A DNA stretch of 64,000 nucleotides from JANMJD01 sp963847945 (GTDB taxonomy: Bacteria > Actinomycetota > Acidimicrobiia > Acidimicrobiales > Ilumatobacteraceae): NCBI GenBank assembly GCA_963847945.1, contig CAWKBX010000009.1, forward strand, positions 1,054,001-1,118,000, given 5' to 3'. This document shows, piece by piece, positions 9,214 to 18,155 of the stretch (its first letter is position 1; every line of letters starts with the position of its first letter). The notes beneath the pieces were generated by a model, which saw only the letters and a list, made by a program, of their open reading frames with translations, was not told the DNA's origin and did not search any database. The position numbers and the translations under genes are program-made.

Positions 9214-9702
9214 TCAGTGGCCCCAACGGCCGACGGGAAAGGCGTTGTCGGCATTGGCCGTCAGCAGCGCCTGGGTGCACGGGCTGAGGTCGTCGGGCAG
9301 GTCGTCGAGTTGGGCGAGCAGCACTTCGGCGATCTCATGACGGGCGGCAAGTGTCGGCTCCGACATCAATTCCAAGCGGGGGACGATGACGACGTCGTGC
9401 TTGTACTCGGCGGTCGATTCGAAGACCCCGGCGATCTTGGCGTCATTGGCCAACTCGCCGACATCGAGACCGGTCTCTTCGAACAATTCACGGCGCAGGC
9501 ACTCGTGGATCGACTCGCGGCGCTTGATACCGCCACCGGGGAGCATCCACCGCCGATCGCCGTAGTGATGCCGCACCAGGATCACCTGCCCGTGATAGGT
9601 GGCGATCACCCGAACTCCCAGGGACCGCGGTTTGCGTACCCTCCACGAGGCGCGCATCAACGTATGAGCGAACTGGTATGCGGGAGGCGGAAGGGTAGGC
9701 AT
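9214..9702 (-). CDS. Nudix hydrolase
   Basis: 162 aa with a complete Nudix box at about residues 58-80: GGGIKRRESIHECLRRELF followed by EETGL, giving the metal-binding RE-x2-EE core. An N-terminal RKPRSLGVRVIATY segment and a DVVIVPRLEL strand surround it. Members hydrolyse nucleoside diphosphates linked to another group; the substrate cannot be told. It is a single gene between tRNA-Ser and the epimerase gene. Confidence 0.85.
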   Translation of the reverse strand: MPTLPPPAYQFAHTLMRASWRVRKPRSLGVRVIATYHGQVILVRHHYGDRRWMLPGGGIKRRESIHECLRRELFEETGLDVGELANDAKIAGVFESTAEYKHDVVIVPRLELMSEPTLAARHEIAEVLLAQLDDLPDDLSPCTQALLTANADNAFPVGRWGH

Positions 9703-9785
9703 AACGGACTACTCCGCAGGCTATTACCCTTTTCGGCCGTTGGCTAGCGGTTTCTCACGTAGCGCGTCAGATTGCGCCTGAACCA

Positions 9786-10187
9786 CTACTCCTGGACGAG
9801 TTCGATCAGTGTCCCGAAGCTTCCCTTGGGGTGAATGAACGCCACGGTCGTTCCCCGCGACCCCGGGCGTGGTGCATGATCGATGGGTGTGGCCCCGGCG
9901 GCAACCATCGCGGCGAGCGCCTCGGCGCAATCGGCAACCCGGTAACCGATGTGATGCAGGCCTTCGCCCCGCTTCTCGATCGCCTTGGCAACCGGTGATC
10001 CGTCGTGGGTTGGCGTGAGCAGTTGCACGTAGCTCTCGGCCACCTTCAACAGTGCTTCCTCGACGCCGTCGCGCTCGACGATCTCGCGATGGTCGACCGT
10101 CGCGCCGAACGCCCGTTGGTAGTAATCGATCGCCGCCTCCAGATCGCGTACGGCAATGGCAACGTGGTCGATCTCGGTCAACAGCAT
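9786..10187 (-). CDS. mce: Methylmalonyl-CoA epimerase
   Basis: 133 aa, the usual length for this vicinal-oxygen-chelate protein. Metal ligands are visible: His8 in EIDHVAIAV, a His in GLHHIGYRV and the C-terminal Glu in FGTLIELVQ. The enzyme interconverts (2R)- and (2S)-methylmalonyl-CoA, linking propionyl-CoA carboxylation or the ethylmalonyl-CoA pathway to succinyl-CoA. A pathway context exists in this window: ccr at 12.7 kb and carboxylase subunits at 25.9-27.7 kb. Confidence 0.9.
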   Translation of the reverse strand: MLLTEIDHVAIAVRDLEAAIDYYQRAFGATVDHREIVERDGVEEALLKVAESYVQLLTPTHDGSPVAKAIEKRGEGLHHIGYRVADCAEALAAMVAAGATPIDHAPRPGSRGTTVAFIHPKGSFGTLIELVQE

Positions 10188-10286
10188 CCCCCCATCGTGG
10201 CCGCTGGCTCCCGGCGGGCTGAAACGCAGGACAGAGTCGTGGGGAAATCGTGCAACGACTTCGGGAGTCGGTGGCGTCAGGTCAGT

Positions 10287-10775
10287 ATGTCAACCATCGC
10301 CCGACCAGCCAGGGGAGTCGCCGGGGTGCAGGACTTCGAGAGCTTTTACCGCGCCCACCACGCCGACGCCGTCCGCTGGGCGACCGCACTCGTCGGTAGT
10401 CGAGCCGTCGGTGAGGAACTTGCTCAAGATGCCCTACTCCGCGTCGGCCAACGCCTGTACCGCCTCGACAATCCCGGCGGGTACCTGCGGATGAGTGTCG
10501 CGCACGCCTGCGCCTCATGGCATCGCACCAACCAACGCGACCAACGACGGGCCGATCGCATCGGACCACCAAACGCGTCGGTGTCCCCGGCCGCCAACGA
10601 GATGCTCGACGCGCTCGGCCGGCTGCCGTACCGTCAACGGGCCGCGGTCGTGATGCGCTACTGGGCTGATTGGCCGGAAGCCGAGATCGCCGAAGCGCTC
10701 GATTGCCGTCCGGCAACCGTACGAACCCTGATCCATCGCGGCCTGGCCGCTCTTCGCAAGGAGATCGAATCGTGA
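10287..10775 (+). CDS. ECF-like RNA polymerase sigma factor
   Basis: 162 aa with region 2 (FESFYRAHHADAVRWATALV, residues about 17-36, then EELAQDALLRVGQRLY) and region 4 (LPYRQRAAVVMRYWADW, then EIAEALDCRPATVRTLIHRG, residues about 105-150), so both promoter-contacting domains are present. This is the SigE/SigM-like compact form. I trimmed a long upstream extension antisense to mce to the ATG at 10287. Its TGA overlaps the ATG of the next gene (TGATG), which suggests that the neighbour is a membrane-bound partner or regulator of this sigma factor. Confidence 0.85.
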   Translation: MSTIARPARGVAGVQDFESFYRAHHADAVRWATALVGSRAVGEELAQDALLRVGQRLYRLDNPGGYLRMSVAHACASWHRTNQRDQRRADRIGPPNASVSPAANEMLDALGRLPYRQRAAVVMRYWADWPEAEIAEALDCRPATVRTLIHRGLAALRKEIES

Positions 10776-11875
10776 TGACCGACGACGCCCTCATCGCCCG
10801 CCTGCGGGAGACCCTCGACGAACTCACCGCTCCGTCGGCACCGGCCACGCAGCCAGTGGAAGTTCCCGACCTCGACACCGTGACCGTCCCGCTTACCGAC
10901 CTGTCGACACCCAAGCCCCGGTGGATGGCGACCGCCGCAGTCATCGGGATCGCCGCCGCGACCCTTGCCGTAGTTGTCATCACCCGAGCCCCCAGCGACC
11001 AGGACGAGAGCGCCGGGACCCGACCGGCGGCCGATCCGATCCCGACTGTCGTCACTGCCGAGCGAACGAACGGCGGGATCCCGACCTTCACCGTCGACCT
11101 TCCGGGAGCGAAAGTCGCGTTCGGTCCGCAACTTCAAAAGTCGGGTTCACAAGCAGGGGTTCATCGGCAGGTGTTCACGGCCCCCGACGGTACCGACGAG
11201 CGTGTCCTCGTCGTGGCCAGCTACCCGAACGACGCCCAGGCGTATGGCGCTGATGAGAAGAGCTTCGAAGACTCCGAGTTGGATTCCCCCGAGTCAGGCG
11301 TACGAGAGTTCCGTTCGTCTCGTTCCATCGATGGCACGGGCCCGCAGATCGCCGAGTTCCTGTCGATCGGCGACACCCGTTCGACGTGGATCCAAGCTCG
11401 AGGGTTCTCGGAGATCGAGTTGGCTCGTTTGGTGAACGGCGCCATCCGGGAAGGCTCCGATGGCTCGTTCGTCCTCGCTGATGCTGGACTCAACCTGGTC
11501 GACATCGGCGCCTCGGCATACGGCTCGGGTGAACTCTGGTGGAGCCGCTTCGCCGACTATGACCTCGCCGACGGCTCACGGGTCAACGTCAGCGTGTCGA
11601 CCGGCACCGCTGCCGACCGATTCAACGATGCGCTCGGTTACGCCACCGAGATGCTCGACCTCAACGGGGCGTCGGCATATCGATGGTCGAACAAGCTCGT
11701 CAACAACGCCGGACAAGCGCAGGACATGTGGGGCAGTACCGACCCCGTGGAGGACGCTCGAAGCCTCGAATGGCACGACGACGTCTTCAACGTGGTCGTG
11801 CGGGTTCGTGGCAACGTCCGCGACGACGTGCTGCTCGAAGTCGCCAATGCCCTGCGCCTCGCCCCAGTCCCCTGA
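10775..11875 (+). CDS. Single-pass membrane protein coupled to the sigma factor (possible anti-sigma partner)
   Basis: 366 aa. The first 50 residues are cytosolic and acidic (DDALIARLRETLDELT), followed by one transmembrane helix at about residues 50-72 (MATAAVIGIAAATLAVVVIT) and an approximately 290-residue extracytoplasmic part with no motif I recognise. This one-helix topology next to an ECF sigma gene, with overlapping stop and start codons, is typical of anti-sigma or sigma-associated sensor proteins, but I see no zinc-binding anti-sigma (HxxxCxxC) motif. The role is inferred from position. Confidence 0.6.
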   Translation: MTDDALIARLRETLDELTAPSAPATQPVEVPDLDTVTVPLTDLSTPKPRWMATAAVIGIAAATLAVVVITRAPSDQDESAGTRPAADPIPTVVTAERTNGGIPTFTVDLPGAKVAFGPQLQKSGSQAGVHRQVFTAPDGTDERVLVVASYPNDAQAYGADEKSFEDSELDSPESGVREFRSSRSIDGTGPQIAEFLSIGDTRSTWIQARGFSEIELARLVNGAIREGSDGSFVLADAGLNLVDIGASAYGSGELWWSRFADYDLADGSRVNVSVSTGTAADRFNDALGYATEMLDLNGASAYRWSNKLVNNAGQAQDMWGSTDPVEDARSLEWHDDVFNVVVRVRGNVRDDVLLEVANALRLAPVP

Positions 11876-11903
11876 CTTGGCCTCATCGCACAGGGGAGGG
11901 TCG

Positions 11904-12533
11904 TTACGAACCGGGGCGGATGAACGCCGCACGGGCCGCGGCGCACTCGGAATGGGCTGCGCAGCCTTCGAGATGGTCGTTGACCAGCCCCATTGCTTGC
12001 ATGAAGGCGTAGACGGTCGTGGGGCCCACGAACCGCCAGCCCCGTTTCTTGAGGTCTTTCGAGATTGCCGTCGACGTGGCGGTGATCGACGGGATGACAC
12101 CGGTGTACTCGGGCCGAGGGTCGCGCTCCACCACAGTCGGCTCGAACTTCCAGATGTACGCGGCGAGCGAGCCCTCTTGCTCGACCAACTCACAGCAGGC
12201 CCGGGCGTTGTTGATTGCCGACTCGATCTTGCCGCGGTGGCGCACGATGCCGGCATCGCCAAGCAACCTGGCGACGTCGTCATCGCCGAATCCAGCCACT
12301 ACCGCAGGGTCGAAGTTGGCGAATGCGGCGCGGAAGTTTTCACGCTTGCGCAGGATGGTCAACCACGACAACCCCGACTGGAAGCCCTCGAGTACGAGCT
12401 TTTCGAACAGCCGATGATCGTGAGGGACCGGCCGGCCCCATTCGTGATCGTGGTAGGCAACGTAGTCGGACAATTCGCCCGGCCACCAACAACGGGGGGT
12501 GCCATCGGCACCAATGCGCACGTCAAGTGACAT
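11904..12533 (-). CDS. tag: DNA-3-methyladenine glycosylase I
   Basis: 209 aa matching the Tag family: CWWPG near residue 15, YHDHEWGRP, the aromatic/catalytic LFEKLVLEGFQSGLSWLTIL segment (residues about 42-61) and the C-terminal GWRFVGPTTVYAFMQAMGLV with His/Cys zinc ligands (DHLEGC). It removes 3-methyladenine from alkylated DNA in base excision repair. A single gene, convergent with the sigma-factor operon. Confidence 0.93.
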   Translation of the reverse strand: MSLDVRIGADGTPRCWWPGELSDYVAYHDHEWGRPVPHDHRLFEKLVLEGFQSGLSWLTILRKRENFRAAFANFDPAVVAGFGDDDVARLLGDAGIVRHRGKIESAINNARACCELVEQEGSLAAYIWKFEPTVVERDPRPEYTGVIPSITATSTAISKDLKKRGWRFVGPTTVYAFMQAMGLVNDHLEGCAAHSECAAARAAFIRPGS

Positions 12534-12664
12534 ACCTCCCTTCCTACACCACGGGTGTGTCGGAGTACCTGGCCCCGGTCGGCCAGATCTGTATCAGTAG
12601 CCAACGCGCGGTCCTCGCTCCGGCCAGGGATCGCCGCCAAACGGGGCTGACCAGGGGCTACGGG

Positions 12665-14005
12665 CTACCCGCCGTGACGGCGGAAGATGGTGATGCGATC
12701 CTCGCCGATACGGTCGCGCTTTTCGGGATCGTCGATGCCCAGGCCCTCGGTGGGAGCAAGGCACAGGATCCCGAGTTTGCCTTCGTGCTCATTGCGGTGA
12801 ATCTTGCGGGCCGCCTCGCCGACGCCTTCGAGCGGATACACATCCGACAGCAGCGGCTGAATTCGCCCAGCGTCGATCAACTGGTTGGCCTTCCACGCCT
12901 CGGCGTAGTTGGCGAAGTGCGAGGCCTTCAAGTTCTTCAACTTCATCCAGAAGTGGCGGTTGTCGAACTCGACCATGTAACCGGCGGTCGCCGCGCAGGT
13001 GACGACGGTGCCACCGCGCTTGCAGACGAACACCGACGCGCCCATCGTCTGGCGACCGGGATGCTCGAAGACGATGTCGACGTCGTCACCGATCATCGAA
13101 CGGATCTTCTTGCCGAACCGCCGCCATTCCGACTCGTCCTGATGGAACTCGTCGGCCCAGAAGCGGTAGTCCTCGGCGCGCCGGTCGATGACGGCGTCAA
13201 CCCCGAGTTCGTTGAGCAGGGCAACCTTCTCGGGCGACGAGACCACACCGATCGGAGTGCCGCCGCCGTTGAGCACATACTGAATGGCGTAACCGCCGAT
13301 GCCGCCGGTCGCCCCCCATACGAGCACCGAGTCACCCTGCTTCATCCGCGCCCCGTTGTCGCTCACCAGCATGCGGTAGCTCGTCGAGTTGCACAGCGCG
13401 TTGACCGCCGACTCCTCCCACGTGAGATGGGTGGGCTTGGGCATCAGCTGGTTCGCCTTGACGATGGTCAGATCGGCCAGCCCGCCAAAGTTCGTCTCGA
13501 ACCCCCAGATCCGCTGGTTGGCACCGAGCATCGAGTCGTCGTGCGAGCTCTGGTCCTGGTCGTCGACATAGTTGCAGTGAATCGTCACCTTGTCGCCCGG
13601 CCGCCAGTTGCGGACTGCGGAGCCGACCTGCAGCACCACCCCCGACGCGTCGGACCCGACCACGTGATACGGCAGGGCGTGGCGCTTGCCCCAGATGCTC
13701 TCGCGGCCGAGCCGGTCGAGGAAGCCGAACGTCGGCAGCGGTTCGAAGATCGACGTCCACACTGTGTTGAAGTTGATCGACGACGCCATCACCGCCACAT
13801 ACGCCTCGTCGGGAGCCAACTCGGGCGTCGCGACTTGGCCGATGTGGATCGACTGGCGTGGGTCCTTGTCTTTCGATGCGACCCCCTCGAACATGCCCGC
13901 GTCGTCGCGATGGACGTATGCCGCCCGGTAGCTCTCGGGCAATGGCAAGGCCGCCAACTCGTCACCGCTCGCACCGGCCTGAATCGCTTCGAGGATCTGC
14001 TGCAT
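12665..14005 (-). CDS. ccr: Crotonyl-CoA carboxylase/reductase
   Basis: 446 aa, full length for Ccr. The MDR fold is clear (VLVWGATGGIGGYA NADP site, about residues 228-241). Residues known to hold CO2 in characterised Ccr enzymes appear to be present: the Asn of INFNTVW, the Phe-Glu pair in WGFETN and the His in FDNRHFWMKL. The enzyme reductively carboxylates crotonyl-CoA to ethylmalonyl-CoA, the defining step of the ethylmalonyl-CoA pathway and a source of extender units. It is divergent from the thiolase at 14109, with about 100 bp shared upstream. Confidence 0.94.
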   Translation of the reverse strand: MQQILEAIQAGASGDELAALPLPESYRAAYVHRDDAGMFEGVASKDKDPRQSIHIGQVATPELAPDEAYVAVMASSINFNTVWTSIFEPLPTFGFLDRLGRESIWGKRHALPYHVVGSDASGVVLQVGSAVRNWRPGDKVTIHCNYVDDQDQSSHDDSMLGANQRIWGFETNFGGLADLTIVKANQLMPKPTHLTWEESAVNALCNSTSYRMLVSDNGARMKQGDSVLVWGATGGIGGYAIQYVLNGGGTPIGVVSSPEKVALLNELGVDAVIDRRAEDYRFWADEFHQDESEWRRFGKKIRSMIGDDVDIVFEHPGRQTMGASVFVCKRGGTVVTCAATAGYMVEFDNRHFWMKLKNLKASHFANYAEAWKANQLIDAGRIQPLLSDVYPLEGVGEAARKIHRNEHEGKLGILCLAPTEGLGIDDPEKRDRIGEDRITIFRRHGG

Positions 14006-14108
14006 TCGCCGAGGTTACTCAGAGGTAACTACGGTGCGCTACTGGAACAGCGACCATCGAGGACGCTCGGTACGCTGGCCAATACGCCCGCAGCCTTGGA
14101 GGAGCACT

Positions 14109-15291
14109 ATGCCTGGTTCGTACATCGTCGCCGGAGCCCGCACGCCGATCGGCAAGATGAGTGGCGCACTCGCCTCGTTCTCTGCCGCTGACCTGGGTGG
14201 ATTCGCGATCAAGGCCGCCTTGCAGCGCGCCGGCGTGTCGCCCGAAGAAGTCGAGCATGTGCTGATGGGCCAGGTGCTGATGGCCGGTCAGGGCCAGGTG
14301 CCGTCGCGTCAGGCGGCAGTGAAGGCGGGCATCCCGATGAGCGTCCCGGCGATCAACATCAACAAGGTCTGCCTGTCGGGGCTCAACACCATCTACCTCG
14401 CCGACCAGATGATCGCCGCGGGCGATGCCGACATCGTCATCGCCGGAGGCATGGAGTCGATGACCAACGCCCCGCACATCGTGTCGGGCGTTCGCGGCGG
14501 TTTGCGTTACGGCAACACCGAGATGGCCGACGCGATCATCAAGGACGGGTTGTTCTGCGCCTTCGAGGCTTGCCTGATGGGCACGTCGACCGAGAACTAC
14601 ACCGCCGGGCAGATCTCGCCGCGAACAGCAGGATGACCTGGCGATGAAGTCGAACGAACGCGCCGCCAACGCCATCAAGGACGGCCGATTCGCCGACGAG
14701 GTCGTGGCGGTGTCGATCCCGCAACGCAAGGGTGACCCGCTGCTCGTCGAGACCGACGAGGGGGTGCGCCCGGGCACCACGATGGAAAGCCTGGCCACGT
14801 TGAAGCCCGCCTTCGACAAGCAGGGCACGATCACCGCGGCCAACGCCTCACAGATCTCCGACGGTGGTTCCGCCGTGGTGATGATGTCGGAACGGGCGGT
14901 CCAGGCTCGTGGCGTCCACCCGCTCGGCCAGGTCGTTGGCTATGGAATGGTCGCCGGTCCCGACAACACCTCGCTGCTCCACCAGCCCAGCCGGGCGATC
15001 AACAAGGCGCTCGCCAAGGCCGGTCTGTCGCTCGGCGACATCAGCCTGTTCGAGATCAACGAGGCCTTCGCCGCCGTCGGCATCGCCTCGATGGCCGAGC
15101 TCGGCATCACCGACGAGGTCGTCAACGTCAACGGCGGGGCGATCGCCCTCGGTCACCCGATCGGGATGAGCGGAAACCGGCTCGCCCTCACTATCCTCCA
15201 CGAGCTCCGTCGCCGGGGCGGCGGACTTGGTGCCGCCGCGTTGTGCGGTGGTGGTGGTCAGGGCGACGCCTTGATCGTCCGCAGCCTGTAG
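14109..15291 (+). CDS. Acetyl-CoA C-acetyltransferase (thiolase), frameshifted
   Basis: Together the two reading frames encode a complete thiolase of about 393 aa: nucleophile Cys in NKVCLSGLN (about residue 90), GHPIGMSG with the catalytic His, and the C-terminal CGGGGQGDA. The ATG at 14109 has an excellent GGAGGAG site. An extra C at 14619-14620 shifts the frame after GQIS, stopping at 14636; removing it restores SREQQDDLAMKSNERA. The second half has an ATG at 14644 but would lack the nucleophile. The enzyme would condense acetyl-CoA to acetoacetyl-CoA, fitting the neighbouring ccr. Sequencing error or recent mutation are both possible. Confidence 0.88.
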
Positions 15292-15380
15292 CCCTGCCGG
15301 CTGCGCTCGAGCACTGCCCACGGCGGCCCGGCGCGTGGTGATCCACGAAGTGGTCTACGGTGCTGGCCATGAGCATTTCC

Positions 15381-15742
15381 ACCCGGGGGCTGCGCCCCCG
15401 AACCCCATCGTCGCCGGGTTCGCTGGCGCTCGCGCCGTCGACCGGTCACGAGCAGAGTTCATGACCGTTCTCACCCGGGGGCTGCGCCCCCGAACCCCAT
15501 CGTCGCCGGGTTCGCTGGCGCTCGCGCCGTCGACCGGTCACGAGCAGAGCTCATGACCGTTCTCACCCGGGGGCTGCGCCCCCGAACCCCGTCGTCGCCG
15601 GGTTCGCTGGCGCTCGCGCCGTCGACCGGTCACGAGCAGAGCTCATGACCGTTCTCACCCGGGGGCTGCGCCCCCGAACCCCGTCGTCGCCGGGTTCGCT
15701 GGCGCTCGCGCCGTCGACCGGTCACGAGCAGAGCTCATGACC
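15381..15742. repeat. 92-bp tandem repeat, four copies, ending at the CDGSH start codon
   Basis: Copies begin at 15381, 15473, 15565 and 15657, exactly 92 bp apart, the last being about 6 bp short. Copies 1-2 and 3-4 differ from one another by single bases (CCCCATCG versus CCCCGTCG). Each contains a 7-bp GC hairpin (CGGGGGC-TGC-GCCCCCG) and ends in TCATGACCGTT. In the last copy that ATG is the start codon of the CDGSH gene, so the array fills the thiolase-CDGSH gap (15292-15736) and repeats the gene's leader and first codons. Confidence 0.93.
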
Positions 15743-15955
15743 GTTTCGGACTCAGCTCAGACAACTCCCGCCGGTGTGACCATCACGCTGCGGCCGAACG
15801 GGCCAATGCTCGTGCAGGGTGACGTCACAGTGATCGGCACCGATGGCGAGGAGATCGAACGGGGCGGGAGAGTGGCGTTCTGCCGTTGCGGCGCGAGCGC
15901 GACCAAGCCCTTCTGCGACGCATCCCACAAGGCCAACGGCTTCGTCGCCCCGTAA
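15737..15955 (+). CDS. CDGSH iron-sulfur domain protein
   Basis: 72 aa with the full CDGSH cluster motif CRCGASATKPFCDASH near the C terminus (three Cys and one His binding a [2Fe-2S] cluster), preceded by a beta-rich half. Small single-CDGSH proteins of this type are common in actinobacteria, with electron-transfer or redox-sensing roles that remain poorly known. Its ATG lies inside the last copy of the 92-bp repeat, and there is no strong ribosome binding site. Confidence 0.9.
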   Translation: MTVSDSAQTTPAGVTITLRPNGPMLVQGDVTVIGTDGEEIERGGRVAFCRCGASATKPFCDASHKANGFVAP

Positions 15956-15964
15956 CTCTCGTCT

Positions 15965-16804
15965 TTACACGGCGCGGGCGTGGTGGCGCATTCGCCGGGG
16001 AAGGCTGGCGGTGTAGACGATGGCGAACGCCAGTGCTGCGGTGAGCGCGATGACCGCACCCGGCGATGCGTCGAGGTGATAGGCGGCGACAAACCCGACG
16101 AGTGATGAGATCACGCCGACCGCGATGCCGATGAAGGTCATCGAACGCACGTCGTTGGTGACCAATCGGGCGGTCGCCGCGGGAGTGACCAACATCGCCA
16201 CCGACATCAGCGTGCCGACGGTGCGCAGGCTGACGACCACGGTGATCGCCAATAGCAGGAGCAATACGACCTGGACGGCCTGCACCCGCACCCCCACCTG
16301 CGAGGCGTGGGCGGGGTCGAAGGTCGACATCCGCAGGTCGCCGAACAGCAACGCGACGACGATCACGCTGCCGACGGTCAGTCCGAGGTTGAGCCAGACA
16401 TCGGTCCACCGCACGGTCAGCAGGTCGCCGAACAAGACGTGGGTCAGCTCGCGGCTCGTCTCCAAGCGGGAGATGATGATCACCCCGATGGCGAACAGTG
16501 CGCTCTCGATCACCCCGATCACCGCGTCCTGACCGATCCGTCGGTTCGCCGAGAGCAGGGCGAGGAGCAAGGCCATCACGACGCCCGCGCCGAGCGCGCC
16601 GACCACGATTGACGACGCCCCGCCGATCGCGAACGCCACCGCCACCCCACCGACCGTTGCGTGGCTCATCGCATCGCCGAGATAGGCAAGGCGGCGCAAC
16701 ACAATCCACGTGCCGACCGTCGGCGCCAGAACCCCGATCAAGACGCAGGTCAGTGCGGCGCGCTGGGTGAACCCCGAGGTGAACGGGTCGACCAGCCAGC
16801 TCAT
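15965..16804 (-). CDS. znuB: Metal (zinc/manganese) ABC transporter permease
   Basis: 279 aa with eight or so hydrophobic segments and the ABC-3 signature region (GVGVAFAIGG/DAVIGVIESALFAIGV). The C-terminal half holds further helices (SLVGFVAAYHLDASPGAVIALT). It forms the membrane channel for metal taken up by the ZnuC ATPase encoded 54 bp upstream on the same strand. Zinc is favoured over manganese because of the Zur-like operator in front of znuC and the Fur-family gene nearby. Confidence 0.88.
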   Translation of the reverse strand: MSWLVDPFTSGFTQRAALTCVLIGVLAPTVGTWIVLRRLAYLGDAMSHATVGGVAVAFAIGGASSIVVGALGAGVVMALLLALLSANRRIGQDAVIGVIESALFAIGVIIISRLETSRELTHVLFGDLLTVRWTDVWLNLGLTVGSVIVVALLFGDLRMSTFDPAHASQVGVRVQAVQVVLLLLLAITVVVSLRTVGTLMSVAMLVTPAATARLVTNDVRSMTFIGIAVGVISSLVGFVAAYHLDASPGAVIALTAALAFAIVYTASLPRRMRHHARAV

Positions 16805-16858
16805 CGAGGCCAGTTCATTGAGGCCGTGACATTGCGGGGAGAGTCTGCCGGCCGCGGT

Positions 16859-17611
16859 TCATCGCGTCGTGCTGACGGCGCGGGCCGCCGACCCGAAGGT
16901 CGCGTCGAGTATGTCGGTGTCGAGGACCATCGATGGCGGGCCGTCGCCCTGCACGGTGCGGTTGATGGCGATGCAGCGGTGGAACCGTCGGCGAGCGATC
17001 GCCAGGTCGTGCGTCGACACCAGAATCGTCACGCCTCGCGAGACCAGCCGGTCGAACAACTCGAACAGCTCCTCGGTCGTCGGCGCGTCGACCCCCGACA
17101 AGGCTTCGTCAAGCAACAGCACATCGGCGTCCTGCGCCAGGGCCCGCGCCAAGAAAGCTCGCTGGGCCTGGCCACCCGACAGCGTTCCGATCGGTCGATG
17201 GTCGTACCCTGCCAAGTCCACCTCGGCCAACGCCATTGCCGCGGCGTCACGGTCGGCCACCGTCGGTCGGCCCCACCAGCGTCGGAACCGCCGCCGCCCA
17301 CCCAAGACCAGCTCGCCGACCGTGATCGGAAAGTCAAGATCGAGGTCGGCCCGTTGAGGGATGAAGGCGATGCTGGTGCGTTGGCGGTGGTGGCAGCACA
17401 CGCCGTCGAGGAACACCTCGCCACGGTGGGGGACGAACCCGGCCAATGCCTTGAACATCGTTGACTTTCCGGCGCCGTTGGGACCGATGATGCCCACCAA
17501 CTCGCCGCGGCCAACCTCGAACGACACATCGTGCAGCGCAGGGAATTCGCCATAGTTCACACCGAGGTCTTCGGCGGCGAGCGCCTGGGATGACGACGCA
17601 GTGTGGGTCAC
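16859..17611 (-). CDS. znuC: Metal (zinc) ABC transporter ATP-binding protein
   Basis: 250 aa with Walker A GPNGAGKST (about residue 40), signature LSGGQAQRAFLARAL (about 145) and Walker B VLLLDEALSGVD (about 170), then the switch His in VSTHDL. It powers metal import together with ZnuB. A palindromic Zur-like box sits 20-35 bp upstream of the start, so znuCB can be transcribed on its own even though the znuA remnant lies just upstream. Confidence 0.9.
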   Translation of the reverse strand: MTHTASSSQALAAEDLGVNYGEFPALHDVSFEVGRGELVGIIGPNGAGKSTMFKALAGFVPHRGEVFLDGVCCHHRQRTSIAFIPQRADLDLDFPITVGELVLGGRRRFRRWWGRPTVADRDAAAMALAEVDLAGYDHRPIGTLSGGQAQRAFLARALAQDADVLLLDEALSGVDAPTTEELFELFDRLVSRGVTILVSTHDLAIARRRFHRCIAINRTVQGDGPPSMVLDTDILDATFGSAARAVSTTR

Positions 17612-17631
17612 CTCGTCAGCCTACGAGATTC

Positions 17632-17645
17632 AAGAACCATTCTCA
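17632..17645 (-). promoter_or_regulatory. Zur-box-like operator of znuCB
   Basis: On the minus strand the sequence reads TGAGAATGGTTCTTGA, matching the actinobacterial Zur core GAAAATGATTTTC at most positions and nearly palindromic. It lies between the znuA remnant and the znuC start. Confidence 0.55.
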
Positions 17646-17669
17646 ACGACGGTGGACGGTGGCGAACGC

Positions 17670-18014
17670 TCATCCTGGCGAGCAACCGAGCCCGGTCCGC
17701 AGCGCGGCACGGTTCTCGTACTGGGCGCTGATGTACGTGGTACCTGCCGTTCGTTGCTCGGCGGTCAGGGTCTCGACGGTCTGCAGCGTGCCTACCTCGA
17801 CGCCCAGGTCGTCGGCGACCGTTCGGACAAGGGCCGCGGGTGTGTTGGCCTGGGCGAGCACGGCCCTGACTCCCGCGGCGCCAGCGGTCTTGATCGTGTC
17901 GCGCAACTCCTTGGCCGGCCCGTTCGGCATTCTGGTCACCAGCTGCCGCGGTCGTCCGAGCCTACACTCACCTCGCGTCAACATTTGGGTTGGAAGAGGA
18001 AGTAAATAGACCAC
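17670..18014 (-). pseudogene. znuA: C-terminal remnant of a zinc ABC transporter substrate-binding protein
   Basis: About 85 residues (AKELRDTIKTAGAAGVRAVL through YISAQYENRAALRTGLGCSP) match the C-terminal lobe of ZnuA-like cluster A-1 binding proteins. The metal-binding N-terminal lobe, signal peptide and His-rich loop are missing. The homology stops near 17950, where base composition changes to a lower-GC segment. The short frame could still be translated from near 18014 but cannot bind or deliver metal. If znuA is not elsewhere in the genome, the importer lacks its receptor. Confidence 0.7.
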
Positions 18015-18155
18015 ATCTTATGGTTTCGCTACTGCCTTGAGCGAAGAATGATCACCTAACGTGGTTCATAAGGTCTATTCGGGCACGCTCCGGTCGATTT
18101 TGTGATGGCAGAAGTCATACGATGTTTCCTTTGGTCCCGAGAGGACGGTGAAACG

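Noticed and set aside
10775..11875. Zinc-binding anti-sigma factor
   Set aside because: One membrane helix and gene coupling fit, but no HxxxCxxC motif is present, so only a position-based suggestion is made.
12215..14191. 658-codon open frame on the plus strand
   Set aside because: Antisense to ccr and tag, without any protein family pattern.
14109..15291. Selenocysteine readthrough in the thiolase at the TGA at 14634
   Set aside because: The downstream half is in a different frame, so a one-base indel, not UGA decoding, is needed; thiolases have no Cys there.
15381..15742. CRISPR array
   Set aside because: The 92-bp units are contiguous and nearly identical throughout, with no variable spacers, and no cas genes are near.
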